A stretch of DNA of 33,375 nt, from contig DYKX01000009.1 in the NCBI GenBank assembly GCA_020722375.1, positions 1-33,375 of the forward strand. Direction: 5' to 3'. A program made the position numbers and the translations under genes. The notes below the pieces were generated by a model, which was given only the letters and a program-made list of their open reading frames with translations, was not told where the DNA came from and ran no database searches. Positions 18,382 to 28,600 of this stretch are shown here, piece by piece (positions within the stretch are counted from its first letter, which is position 1; every line of letters begins with the position of its first letter). This DNA is from Anaerolinea thermophila (GTDB lineage: Bacteria; Chloroflexota; Anaerolineae; Anaerolineales; Villigracilaceae).

Positions 18382-18473
18382 GAACGAAAACAAAAACGCC
18401 CGTCGTCAAAGCACAGGAGGCGTTAATCCTGCACCAATTTGCATTGCGGGAGACGAAATTATAACAGAACGGG

Positions 18474-19554
18474 TTACGCACCACTTTCCAAGGACGGCAC
18501 AGGCAGGAGCGAACGCCGATACTTGAATTGATGTCCCCAGTTCATGATGGGCTTTTCGATGAGACGATAAGAGAGTTCTGCCACCAAACAAAGCAAAACA
18601 CAGACGAGCAACATGGCAACGACTGGATTAAGCGTGATGGAAGCGCCAGCCAGGAAAGTTGCGAAAACGAGGCGGATCGGTTTATGAAGCAAGTAAATGC
18701 CGTAGGAACGCAGTCCCAGCCACACGAGCGCTTTATTGCCAAAGAAAAGGCCTGGTTTTTCGGGCGAACTGACCAGCCCTAAAATCAACAGGTCGGCGTA
18801 GAAAAAGGCGAGGAAGAAATGCGGAATCGGCTGGCCGATCCCTGCCTCGGTTTTGAACAGGTAAGCGATCCCAACGAAAAAGACAGGCAGCGCCCACAGG
18901 AAGTATTTCTTCCTGGCGTGGATGAAATCCTGCGCCGATTGCGATTGCCAAAGAATCGCGATCAGAACGCCAAGCATGAGCGAGTCCGCGCGATGGAGTG
19001 GCAATTGATAGGACGCCAGCGGACTGTCAGTGAAGAAACGCAGGACGGGGGCGAGCAAGATGAGAAAGATGGACAGGCCCGCGAGATATTTCCGATTCAG
19101 ATTGCGCACAGAGAGGGAGAGGACAATGTAAAACTGTTCCTCCAGCGCGAGGGACCAGGTCACATCCAGCCAGGGATCGCGCCAGAAATTTCTGGCCGCA
19201 TACAGGAAGCTTTGGGTAAACGTAAAATACGACCAGAACGGCAAATGCCTGGCAAAAGAAGACCCCAGCATTTCTGGTTCAAAGGTCATCACCAGAAAAA
19301 AAAACCAGGAGCAGGACCCAATACAGAGGCAGGATGCGCGCGCCACGCCGCAGGTAGAACGTCTGGTAGTAGTTCGAAGCGTCCCTGTTTCTCAGGAGGA
19401 TGTCGGTGATCAGAAAGCCCGAAAGGACGAAGAACAAATCCACACCGCTCCAGAAGAGCGGCGGTTTGAACTGTTCGGGAACGTAATGATGGACCAGAAC
19501 AATCAGGATGGCAATTCCCCGCAGGGCATCCAGCGCGGGCAGGCGTTTCATCAA
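18474..19554 (-). pseudogene. Acyltransferase family 3 (OafA-like), split by a frameshift
   Basis: N-terminal LPALDALRGIAILIVLVHHY...FFVLSGFLITDILL in one frame; C-terminal TM part in another; frames meet at a 9-nt homopolymer 19296-19304. Confidence 0.8.
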
Positions 19555-19658
19555 AGAGAGTCTCGATTCCTTGTGGGGTTTAGAGCGGCGGAATTATATC
19601 AGAGGCAGGATTCTCCTCGTCAGGTATAATCGCAAAAAACTTAGTCGGAGAAGAAAAA

Positions 19659-20642
19659 ATGGAAATGCAGTATCGTCGTTTGGGACGCGCGGGAATCAAA
19701 GTCAGCGTGTTGTCGCTCGGATCGTGGGTCACGTTCCACAATCAGGTCCAAGTCGACGCGGCCGTGGAAATGATGTCGGCGGCGCGCGAGGCGGGGGTCA
19801 ACTTTTTCGACAACGCGGAAGTCTACGCGGGCGGGAAGTCGGAAGAGGTGATGGGCGCGGCGCTAAAAAAACTCGGCTGGCGGCGCGGCAGTTATCTCGT
19901 CTCGACAAAATTCTACTGGGGACTGAACGACGGCCCCAACGAACGGAACACGCTGAACCGAAAACGCCTGCTCGAAGGAATCGACGGTTCTCTCCGCCGA
20001 CTTGGGCTGGACTACGTGGACCTGGTCTTTTGTCACCGCCCCGACCGCGAGACGCCCATCGAGGAGACCGCGCGGGCAATGCAGGACATCGTCGCTTCGG
20101 GACGCGCCATGTACTGGGGCGTCTCCGAGTGGAGCGCGGACGAGATCCGCGCTGCGTGGACCGTCTGCGATAAATACGGCTGGCACAAACCCACGATGGA
20201 ACAACCCGAATACAACCTGTTCCGCCGCGAGCGCGTGGAGGTGGAGTACGCGCGTCTCTACGAAGACATCGGCCTTGGGACGACAACCTGGAGTCCGCTG
20301 GCCTCAGGTCTGCTGACGGGTAAATACCAAAACGGGATTCCCAAAGACAGCCGCGGCGCGTTGCGCGGCTATGACTGGCTGAAGGACAAATTGACTGACA
20401 AGGATAGTCTCGCCAAAGTGCAAAAACTCGGCAAGATCGCGAAGGAATTGGATTGCACGCTGGCTCAATTCGCCCTCGCCTGGTGCGCGAAGAATCCCCA
20501 CGTCAGCACCGTCATCACGGGCGCGAGCCGCGTGGAACAGGTGCGCGAGAACATGAAGGCGCTCGAAGTTCTGCCGAAGTTGACAGAGGATGTGATGAAG
20601 CGGGTGGATGAGGTGGTGGGGAAGCCGGAGGTGGAGGAGTAA
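19659..20642 (+). CDS. Aldo/keto reductase (potassium channel beta-subunit-like)
   Basis: [54 protein letters not shown]. Confidence 0.9.
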   Translation: MEMQYRRLGRAGIKVSVLSLGSWVTFHNQVQVDAAVEMMSAAREAGVNFFDNAEVYAGGKSEEVMGAALKKLGWRRGSYLVSTKFYWGLNDGPNERNTLNRKRLLEGIDGSLRRLGLDYVDLVFCHRPDRETPIEETARAMQDIVASGRAMYWGVSEWSADEIRAAWTVCDKYGWHKPTMEQPEYNLFRRERVEVEYARLYEDIGLGTTTWSPLASGLLTGKYQNGIPKDSRGALRGYDWLKDKLTDKDSLAKVQKLGKIAKELDCTLAQFALAWCAKNPHVSTVITGASRVEQVRENMKALEVLPKLTEDVMKRVDEVVGKPEVEE

Positions 20643-20662
20643 AAAACCCGAGAAAGCGGTAA

Positions 20663-20701
20663 AATATGACACAAGATACATGTTATCTTGTGTCATATTT
20701 G
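20663..20701. promoter_or_regulatory. Putative toxin-antitoxin operator
   Basis: Perfect 17-bp inverted repeat AAATATGACACAAGATA-CATGT-TATCTTGTGTCATATTT directly upstream of the antitoxin SD. Confidence 0.6.
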
Positions 20702-20710
20702 GAGGTAGAT

Positions 20711-20995
20711 ATGTCTCTCACTATTCAAACCACCGATTTGCGCCGCCGTGTGCGGGATGTGCTGGAACGCGTCAAAGTCAAAGGCGAAACCTTTATCATA
20801 AAATGCTACAACATGCCACAGGCCGTCATCCTGCCGTATGAAGAATATGAAGCCTACCAAAACTGGCAAGCCGCACAACAGAAGCGCACCGCCTGGATGG
20901 GAGAATTGCGGCGCATCGCCGAACAGGTCAGTGAGGTTGCCGCGCTTTCCGACCAGGAAGCCCAGAAATTAATTGATGAAGCAAGCACGCGGTAG
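20711..20995 (+). CDS. Phd/YefM-type antitoxin
   Basis: SLTIQTTDLRRRVRDVLERVKVKGETFII...AVILPYEEYEAYQ; SD GGAGG. Confidence 0.75.
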   Translation: MSLTIQTTDLRRRVRDVLERVKVKGETFIIKCYNMPQAVILPYEEYEAYQNWQAAQQKRTAWMGELRRIAEQVSEVAALSDQEAQKLIDEASTR

Positions 20996-21000
20996 CCTTT

Positions 21001-21483
21001 ATGCGCGTCGTCATTGACCCAAATCTGCTGGTCAGTTATCTGCTCACCCACCGCGGCCCGATCGCACAGATACTAGACGTTCATCTTGCCCGCGAGGATT
21101 TTACCCTCCTGGTTTGCCCGCAACTGCTCGAAGAACTCGACCGCGTTCTCCAATATGCCAAGTTCCAGCGTTACTTCAATGACGAGACCCGCTTGCGATT
21201 CGTCGCTCTGATAGCCGCGTTGGGTGAACTGGCAGGTGTCCCCGATGAATTACCGCGCGTTGTTCGAGATCCAAAAGATGATTACCTGATTGCCTGCGCG
21301 TTGACTGGAGAAGCCGATTTCATCATCAGCGGGGACAAGGATGTTTTGGATCTACAAACGGTTGGAAGAATCCAGATTGTCTCCGCCAGATATTTCGTGG
21401 ATGAGACTGTGGGGAAACCAGATGAGGAGGGGATTTTGAAAGAGGTGAGGGACGCGGCGGAGGGTAGCGATGTGCAAACCTGA
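21001..21483 (+). CDS. PIN-domain toxin (COG1569-like)
   Basis: VVIDPNLLVSYLL...PQLLEELDRVL...DPKDDYLIACALTGEADFIISGDKDVL. Confidence 0.85.
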   Translation: MRVVIDPNLLVSYLLTHRGPIAQILDVHLAREDFTLLVCPQLLEELDRVLQYAKFQRYFNDETRLRFVALIAALGELAGVPDELPRVVRDPKDDYLIACALTGEADFIISGDKDVLDLQTVGRIQIVSARYFVDETVGKPDEEGILKEVRDAAEGSDVQT

Positions 21484-21594
21484 CATGCGTTGCACTGAGC
21501 TTGTCGAAGTGTCTCCGCGAAACCTTGATTGTCAAGACCCTTGTCCACGCAGAGATTGAGGAATGCAATGGCGCGGATGAGACATGTCAGGTTT
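21476..21594. repeat. MITE-like element, copy B
   Basis: 12-bp perfect TIRs AAACCTGACATG/CATGTCAGGTTT; shares blocks with 13301-13396. Confidence 0.75.
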
Positions 21595-21607
21595 TTCGTA
21601 CAAAACC

Positions 21608-21644
21608 AAGACCCTAAAGGTCTCCGAGACCTTTAGGGTCTTTT
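21608..21644. terminator. Bidirectional terminator
   Basis: AAGACCCTAAAGGTCT-CCG-AGACCTTTAGGGTCTT + TT. Confidence 0.8.
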
Positions 21645-21681
21645 ACTGAACACTGAAAACTGATCACTGATAACTGATTAC
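21645..21681 (-). repeat. Heptanucleotide short tandem repeat (AGTNATC type)
   Basis: Minus strand AGTAATC AGTTATC AGTGATC AGTTTTC AGTGTTC AGT; contains the uvrB stop codon. Confidence 0.85.
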
Positions 21682-23711
21682 TCCCCCGCCAGCAACTTCA
21701 AGCGTTCCCACGGCTTGAGATTCTCCTCATCCGCGAAGATGGCTTTCAACTCATAGAGTTCGTCGCGCAGGGCGGCGGCGCGTTCGAATTCGAGATTCTT
21801 CGCAGCCTCTTTCATTTGCTTTTCCAGATCGGACAGGAGTTTCCGCATCTCGTCGCGCGGGATGCCGCTCTTGGCCTTCGTGACGTACTCGCCCTTCATC
21901 TCCGCCACAGCCTTCGGCGACATCTGCTCGGTCAGGTCGTGGATGGCCTTATGGATGCTGACGGGGACGATGTCGTGTTCCTGGTTATATTTCACCTGTT
22001 TGGCGCGGCGGCGGGAGGTTTCGTCGAGGGCGCGCTTCATCGAGTCGGTGACGCGGTCGGCGTACATGATGACGCGTCCGTTGACGTGACGCGCGGCCCG
22101 CCCAATCGTCTGGATGAGAGCCGTGTCTGAGCGCAGGAAACCTTCCTTGTCCGCGTCGAGAATCGCCACGAGGGAGACTTCGGGCAGGTCGAGTCCCTCG
22201 CGCAGGAGGTTGATGCCGACCACGACATCGAAGACGCCCAGCCGCAGGTCACGCAGGATGCCGATGCGTTCGAGCGTCTCGACTTCAGAGTGGAGGTAGT
22301 GAACCTTGATGCCGAGTTCCATCAGATACGTGGATAGATCTTCGGCCATCCGCTTCGTAAGCGTGGTGACAAGGACGCGCTCGCCCACTTCCACGCGGGT
22401 GCGAATCTCTTTGACCAGATCGTCCACCTGCCCCTTGGTCGGGCGGATTTCCACCTCGGGGTCCACCAGGCCCGTCGGGCGGATGATCTGCTCGGTCACC
22501 TGCTCGGCCTTTCCCAACTCGTACGGTCCCGGCGTGGCGGATGTGTAAATGGTGTAGCCCATCACCTGCTCGAACTCGTGAAACTTGAGCGGGCGGTTAT
22601 CGAGCACGCTCGGCAGGCGGAAACCGTATTCGACGAGAGTCTCTTTGCGTGAGCGGTCGCCGTTATACATGCCGCGGATCTGCGGTACAGTCATGTGTGA
22701 CTCGTCAATGACCAGCAGGTAATCGCTGGGCAGGAAGTCAATCATCGTCCACGGATGCGTGCCCGCCTCGCGCCCATCGAGATGGCGCGAGTAGTTTTCG
22801 ATGCCCGAGCAATAGCCTACCTCTTTCAACATCTCCAAATCGTAGCGTGTGCGCTGCTCCAACCGTTGTGCTTCGAGTAGTTTGCCCTGTTCTTTAAAGA
22901 GCGCCAACCGTTCTTCCAACTCTTTTTCGATGTTGGCAATGGCTTCTTTCATGCGGTCGGCGTCGGTCAGATATTGCTTGGCGGGATAGATCGAAATTTC
23001 CTGTGGCTCGTCGAAGACCTCGCCCGTCAGCGGGCTGAATTGGATGATGCGTTCCACCTCGTCGCCGAAGAAAGTGATGCGGAAGCCGCGCTTGTCTTCG
23101 TAGGCGGGGACGATCTCCAGCGTATCCCCCCTGACCCTGAACGTGCCGCTGCGTAACTCGACATCGTTGCGCTGATACTGACTCTCCACCAACTGACGGA
23201 TGAGCGCGTTGCGGCGATAGATTTGCCCCACCTGAAGAGTCACCGTCCCTTTGCCGAACTCCTCTGGCGAGCCGAGGCCGTAGATGCACGACACCGAGGC
23301 GACGATGATCACGTCCTTGCGCGAGACCAAACTGGTCGTTGCCGCCAATCGCAGGCGTTCGATCTCTTCGTTGATCTGGGTCTCCTTCTCGATGTAGAGA
23401 TCGTGGCGAGGGACGTACGCCTCAGGTTGGTAATAATCATAGTAGGAAACGAAGTATTCCACCGCGTTCTCAGGGAAGAATTCCTTGAACTCCGCGTAAA
23501 GTTGCGCGGCAAGTGTCTTGTTGTGCGCCATGATGAGCGCGGGCTTCTGCAACTGCTGAATCACGGATGCAATGGTGAATGTCTTGCCTGTGCCTGTCGC
23601 GCCGAGCAAAACCTGGTGCTTCATGCCCTTCTGCACGCCATCCACAAGTTTTTGAATCGCTTCGGGCTGGTCGCCCATCGGGATAAAGGGAGCGGTGAGT
23701 TTGAAGTCCAT
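21678..23711 (-). CDS. uvrB: Excinuclease ABC subunit B
   Basis: [31 protein letters not shown]-terminal UVR motif; ATG at 23711. Confidence 0.96.
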   Translation of the reverse strand: MDFKLTAPFIPMGDQPEAIQKLVDGVQKGMKHQVLLGATGTGKTFTIASVIQQLQKPALIMAHNKTLAAQLYAEFKEFFPENAVEYFVSYYDYYQPEAYVPRHDLYIEKETQINEEIERLRLAATTSLVSRKDVIIVASVSCIYGLGSPEEFGKGTVTLQVGQIYRRNALIRQLVESQYQRNDVELRSGTFRVRGDTLEIVPAYEDKRGFRITFFGDEVERIIQFSPLTGEVFDEPQEISIYPAKQYLTDADRMKEAIANIEKELEERLALFKEQGKLLEAQRLEQRTRYDLEMLKEVGYCSGIENYSRHLDGREAGTHPWTMIDFLPSDYLLVIDESHMTVPQIRGMYNGDRSRKETLVEYGFRLPSVLDNRPLKFHEFEQVMGYTIYTSATPGPYELGKAEQVTEQIIRPTGLVDPEVEIRPTKGQVDDLVKEIRTRVEVGERVLVTTLTKRMAEDLSTYLMELGIKVHYLHSEVETLERIGILRDLRLGVFDVVVGINLLREGLDLPEVSLVAILDADKEGFLRSDTALIQTIGRAARHVNGRVIMYADRVTDSMKRALDETSRRRAKQVKYNQEHDIVPVSIHKAIHDLTEQMSPKAVAEMKGEYVTKAKSGIPRDEMRKLLSDLEKQMKEAAKNLEFERAAALRDELYELKAIFADEENLKPWERLKLLAGE

Positions 23712-23731
23712 GCTTGTCTCTTTTGAAAAGG

Positions 23732-23743
23732 GAACGTACGTTC
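23732..23743 (-). promoter_or_regulatory. Putative LexA (SOS) box at uvrB
   Basis: GAAC-GTAC-GTTC just downstream of minus-strand -10 TATAAT (23750-23745). Confidence 0.6.
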
Positions 23744-23750
23744 TATTATA

Positions 23751-23880
23751 CCCCACCCCCTCCCCGACCCTCCCCCAAATCGAAGAACAGATTTGGGGGA
23801 GGGAGAAAAATTCCTGCCAAATGAGAATACTGTTCTCCTCCCCCATTCATGTTCTCTCGAATGGGGGAGGACGGGTGGGG
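23751..23880. repeat. Two-arm cruciform element
   Basis: Outer CCCCACCC/GGGTGGGG; arms CCCTCCCCCAAATC/GATTTGGGGGAGGG and CCTCCCCCATTC/GAATGGGGGAGG. Confidence 0.75.
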
Positions 23881-23883
23881 GTT

Positions 23884-24459
23884 CTACGGCATGGGCGGAA
23901 AAGTAGACATATCGCTGTACCAATCGCCAGGGTTTATGTTCGGCGTGTCCTTCCCCGCCTCCACTGTCACATCAATCAGCGAATGGTCAGTGCAACTCGC
24001 CGAGAGTCCGCATGGAACCATTTGAGTGTAGCCGCCCGCGTTCGTTCCATCCATGATATACGCGACCACGTGATACTTGCCGGGCGCGAGACCTGTAATT
24101 TGGTAGGTATTCTGATTCTGTATCGTATCCACCCAGCGATAATTGAATCCGTTCACCTGAAATGCAACCACGCGCAAGGGCGGGATGAACTCCGATGGGT
24201 AGGATAATGTCCCGCTAATGGAACCAGGCTCGGGAGTCGGCGTGGCCGTCTCCGTCAGCGGAGAAGACGGCGTCAGCGTGGATGGGCCCGCCCCAATGGT
24301 CGGGTTGAGAGCCGCCTGCGCTGTCAACGCGGCGAAGGTCTCCGCGACGATCGTCTCGACGTTGGGCGTATCAGTCACGGGGGCGGACGTCGCCTGCTGT
24401 GAAGGCATGCAGGCCGACAACAGTAAAATGCTCAAGGTCAGAAAAAGAATTTTTTTCAT
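23884..24459 (-). CDS. Predicted lipoprotein
   Basis: MKKILFLTLSILLLSAC lipobox; Ser/Thr/Pro-rich linker; SD GAGGAG. Confidence 0.7.
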   Translation of the reverse strand: MKKILFLTLSILLLSACMPSQQATSAPVTDTPNVETIVAETFAALTAQAALNPTIGAGPSTLTPSSPLTETATPTPEPGSISGTLSYPSEFIPPLRVVAFQVNGFNYRWVDTIQNQNTYQITGLAPGKYHVVAYIMDGTNAGGYTQMVPCGLSASCTDHSLIDVTVEAGKDTPNINPGDWYSDMSTFPPMP

Positions 24460-24508
24460 CGCAACTCCTCGTGTGGGCCAATTATAGCCGCATAGTATAA
24501 TGATTCTC

Positions 24509-25467
24509 ATGCTCAAAAAAATCGGCGAACAACCATTCCTCGCGCTCATCGTCGGGGGCATTCTCGCTTTTGGCCTGCTCCTTCCCTCGCTCGGATTTTT
24601 TCAAGACGACTGGCATTTCATCCACTACGGAAGCGCGGCAGGAGCGCGCGGCATGTTGGAATTTTTGACGATGGACGGTCGCCCGACCGCGGCCTGGGTC
24701 TACGCGACTCTCTACCCGCTGTTGGGATTCTCTCCCCTCCCCTGGCACGTTCTTTCCAGGAAATCCTGAGTTACATGGGCGATTACCCGACCAGTTTCGC
24801 GCTGAACACCATCTACGACACCAAGCCCCTGCGCCCCAGTCCGTATTGGTTTTTCGCCATGTCCGAAAATCTCGGCACGGACGCGGCCTCGCTCGCGGAA
24901 GGCGGCGAACTGACCGCAAAAAAATACGCGTCCACGTTTGTGGGAAACAGCCGCGACAGCCTGATCATCGTCTTCGAGCCAGAGAAGAATCAATGCCTGT
25001 GGATTCTCCGTCCCGAAGACGCGGCTTACCGCGGCCTGCCCGAAGCGATCAAGCAAGCCGCGCAGGTGTCGAATTTGAGTCGCATCAAAGATCAGCACGA
25101 AACCTATCCCGCGCTTTACCGCGCCATCGTCCCTGAAAACCCAGCCTCGTGGTGCTTCCACTATCAGCGCGCGGACTTGGCGCGTCAGATGGGCGATTGG
25201 GAACAGGTTGTTTTCTTTTGGAATTTGGCGCAACAGGGAGGCTACGCGCCTGGTCACGGATTCGAATACATCCCCTTCATTCAAGGCTATGCTCATCTGG
25301 GCAATTGGAAACAGGCGCTCGCTCTGACGAAACAATCCAACCGCGTCAGCGCGAATATGAAGACGATTTTGTGTCCAGTGTGGGAGGAATTGAATACAAT
25401 CATCTCCCAATCGGCGGAATGGGATTCGGCTTTCGATGAAGCGAATAAAATTTTGGGGTGTCAATAA
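24509..25467 (+). pseudogene. Large membrane protein remnant with internal deletion
   Basis: N-terminal TM segment (24509-24769) stops after LPWHVLSRKS; soluble C-terminal part resumes in another frame (FQEILSYMGDYPTSFAL...). Confidence 0.55.
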
Positions 25468-25640
25468 TCTGCAACACGAATACTCAAACCAATTTCTCAA
25501 CGCGAATTGCGCGAATAGGCGAATTCCGCGAATAAAAAGAATATTTGCGCCATTCGCTCATTCGCGGCATTTGCATTAGAGTCTTTAAAACAAAAAAACC
25601 GTGTTCATCCGTCAAATCCGCGTAATCCGTGTACAAAGTT

Positions 25641-28600
25641 TTATCCCCTCACCATCTCCAGCGCTTCCAACAGCCTCGGCATCCAATTTTCCGTCTTCGT
25701 AAAGTTCACCCAATAGATGTTCCTGCCGCCGCGCACATCGGGAGCGACATCGGGCAAGCGCTTCGCCTCCGCCCCTTCGACGGGCGCGGGGAAGCGCAGG
25801 GCGACCTGTCCCGCCTCCCAACTCACGGACGCGAGTCCCGCCTTCTCGGCTTTCAATTTGACGCGCATCTGGTAGAGCAGGTTCTCCACCATTTCGGGCA
25901 GCGCGCCAAATCGGTCGCGGAATTCGGACGCGAGCGCGTCCACTTCGGATTCGTCGCGCAGGTCCGCGATGCGGCGGTAGAGTCGCAGGCGCAGATTCTG
26001 GTCGGGGATGTAGTCCGCAGGGATGCCGATGGCGAGGGGCAGGTCAACGTTGACGGGCATGGCGAGGGGCAAACCAAAAGATGAAGGATGAGAGATGAAA
26101 GATGAAGAGTCTTCAGGTTGCGGCTTGCCCTTGGCAAAAACACGAATATGACGAACTGCGTCCGCGAGAAGCCGCGTGTAAAGGTGAAAGCCCACGTCCT
26201 GGATAAATCCATGCTGGCGCATGCCGAGCAGTTCGCCCGCGCCGCGGATTTCGAGATCGCGCATCGCAATGGAATAGCCCGCGCCGAGTTGCGTATTTTC
26301 CGCGATCACGTCCAGGCGTGCCTGGCCATCCACTGTCGGATTAATTTTGTTGTGACGGAAGAAGTACGCGTAGGCGCGCATCGCTCCGCGCCCCACGCGG
26401 CCGCGCAGTTGATAGAGTTGCGCCAGGCCGAAGGTGTCGGCGCGGTCTACGATGAGGGTGTTGGCGTTGGGAATGTCGAGTCCCGATTCGATGATGGAGG
26501 TCGAAAGCAGGATGTCAATCTCCCCTGAATTAAAACGGTGCATCACCGCCGATAGTTCGCCCTCGGGCATCTGGCCATGACCGATGTCCACGCGCGCTTC
26601 GGGGACGAGTTTCTGCAAATGCGCCTTCATCGCGTCGATGGTGTGGACGCGGTTGTGGACGAAAAAAACTTGTCCGCCGCGCTCGAGTTCGCGCAAGACC
26701 GCCTGCCGCACGAGACGCGGCGAATACGGACCAACGTGCGTGCTGATGGGCAGGCGTTCTTCGGGCGGCGTGTTCAGATTCGAGATGTCGCGCACGCCCG
26801 TCAGCGCCATGTACAGCGTGCGGGGAATCGGCGTGGCGGTCAGCGTCAACACGTCCACTTCGGTGCGCAACTTTTTCAGATGCTCCTTGTGCGCCACGCC
26901 GAAGCGCTGTTCTTCGTCAATCACCACCAGACCCAAATCTTTGAATTGCACATCGGGAGAAATGAGGCGGTGCGTGCCGATGACAATGTCCACTTCGCCC
27001 AGCGCGAGGCGCAGCAACACGTCGTCCTGTTCCTTCGCGGTGCGGAAGCGCGAGAGCATTTCAACACGGACAGGAAATGCCGCCAGCCTCTGCAAAAACG
27101 TCTCGTAATGTTGTTGCGCCAGCACAGTGGTCGGCACCAAAATCGCGACCTGCTTGCCGTCCATCACGGCCTTGAACGCGGCGCGCAACGCGACCTCAGT
27201 TTTTCCATAGCCCACGTCACCGCACAGGAGCCGATCCATCGGGCGCGGGTTTTCCATGTCGCGCTTGATCTCGGCCAGCGCGCGCGCCTGGTCGTCGGTC
27301 TCCACGTAGGGGAACGAATCCTCTAATTCCTTTTGCCACGCGCTATCGGACGAAAACGCATGACCAACCGAGACATGACGACGCGCGTACAGATCGAGCA
27401 TCTCCTCGGCGACTTTCTTGACCGCCTCTTTGACGCGTCCCCGCTTCTCGCTCCATGCCTGACCTCCGAGTCGGTCCAGCGGCGGGAGGCCGCCATCCGC
27501 TCCGACGTAGCGCGTCAGCCGATCGGCCTGATGCACGGGGACGTAAAGCGTGTCGCCGTTTTCGTATTCGACCGCGAGGAACTCGCGTTCGTGTCCCTCG
27601 AGTTGACGCTGGACGAGTCCCGCGAAGCGCCCAACGCCATGATCAATGTGGACGACGTGGTCGCCCGCCTGGAGGTCCGCGTAGAGCGTTTCGGGCGCCT
27701 CGACAACGGGGCGAGCGCGCGCGCGCGGAATCGGTCGCTCCCAGCCGAAGATCTCCGAGTCGGTGATGAGGTAGAGGTCGCCGAGTTGCCAGCCCTCGGT
27801 CAGGGATGCTTCGAGGAAGACGGGGGTTACGAGATAGGAGTTAGGAGATAGGAGTTGCGACTCCGATGTTGCACTGTCGTGTGTCTGTTGCCAGAGTTCT
27901 TGGAGGCGAGCGCGTTGACGCGAGACGACAACGACTTGCTTGCCGTCGTCCACGAGTTGCGCGAGATAATCTTCAAAGGGTTTGAGTCTTCCAGCAAACC
28001 TTTCGATATGTCCAAATTGCGCGGCGAGACTGGTCACTGATGACTGATCACTGATGACTGACCCTTCGACTTCGCTCAGGACAAGTAACTGATCACTATC
28101 ACCCACGCGCCCCAATTCAACAAGCCGCTTATCGCCAATCGAATCCGCCAACTCTGACCAGGTTAAATATGGGATCGGAAAATCGGGGGGAAGAATCCCT
28201 TCTTCTATTGACTCGTTTCTGGTGCGGACGGCTTGCTCCTCCACTTCCTGCATCATGCCCTCGACGAGGCTGAGGTCGTCCACAGCGATGAGGGCTTTTG
28301 AGGGGAGGTAATCGAAGAGAGACGCGGGGAAGGTATGGATGAGGGGAAGGTGGAATTCGGAGAGGGTTTCAGGTTCCATGTTCCACGTTTCAGGCTTCGT
28401 GTCTACGTGTATACCTGTGTACTTGTCTACTTGTGTACTTCCCACAAATTCCCGCGCAGGCGTGACGAGGATGGATTCAAGTTTTGCGATGGTTCTTTGT
28501 GTCGCTGGGTCGAACTTGCGGATGGTCTCGATCTCGTCGCCGAAAAAATCCAGGCGGACGGGTTGACTCTCGGTCATCGGCCAGATGTCGAGCAGGCCGC

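Noticed and set aside
18395-18450. Separate small RNA upstream of nirS (TATAAT plus hairpin plus T tract on the minus strand)
   Set aside because: Most simply the terminator of the acyltransferase gene; no independent support.
21485-21560. Insertion sequence remnant encoding a transposase
   Set aside because: No transposase-like coding sequence; only short palindromic/MITE-like sequence is present.
23712-23846. Upstream extension of uvrB
   Set aside because: Would translate the SOS box, promoter and repeat; [19 protein letters not shown] is the canonical UvrB start.
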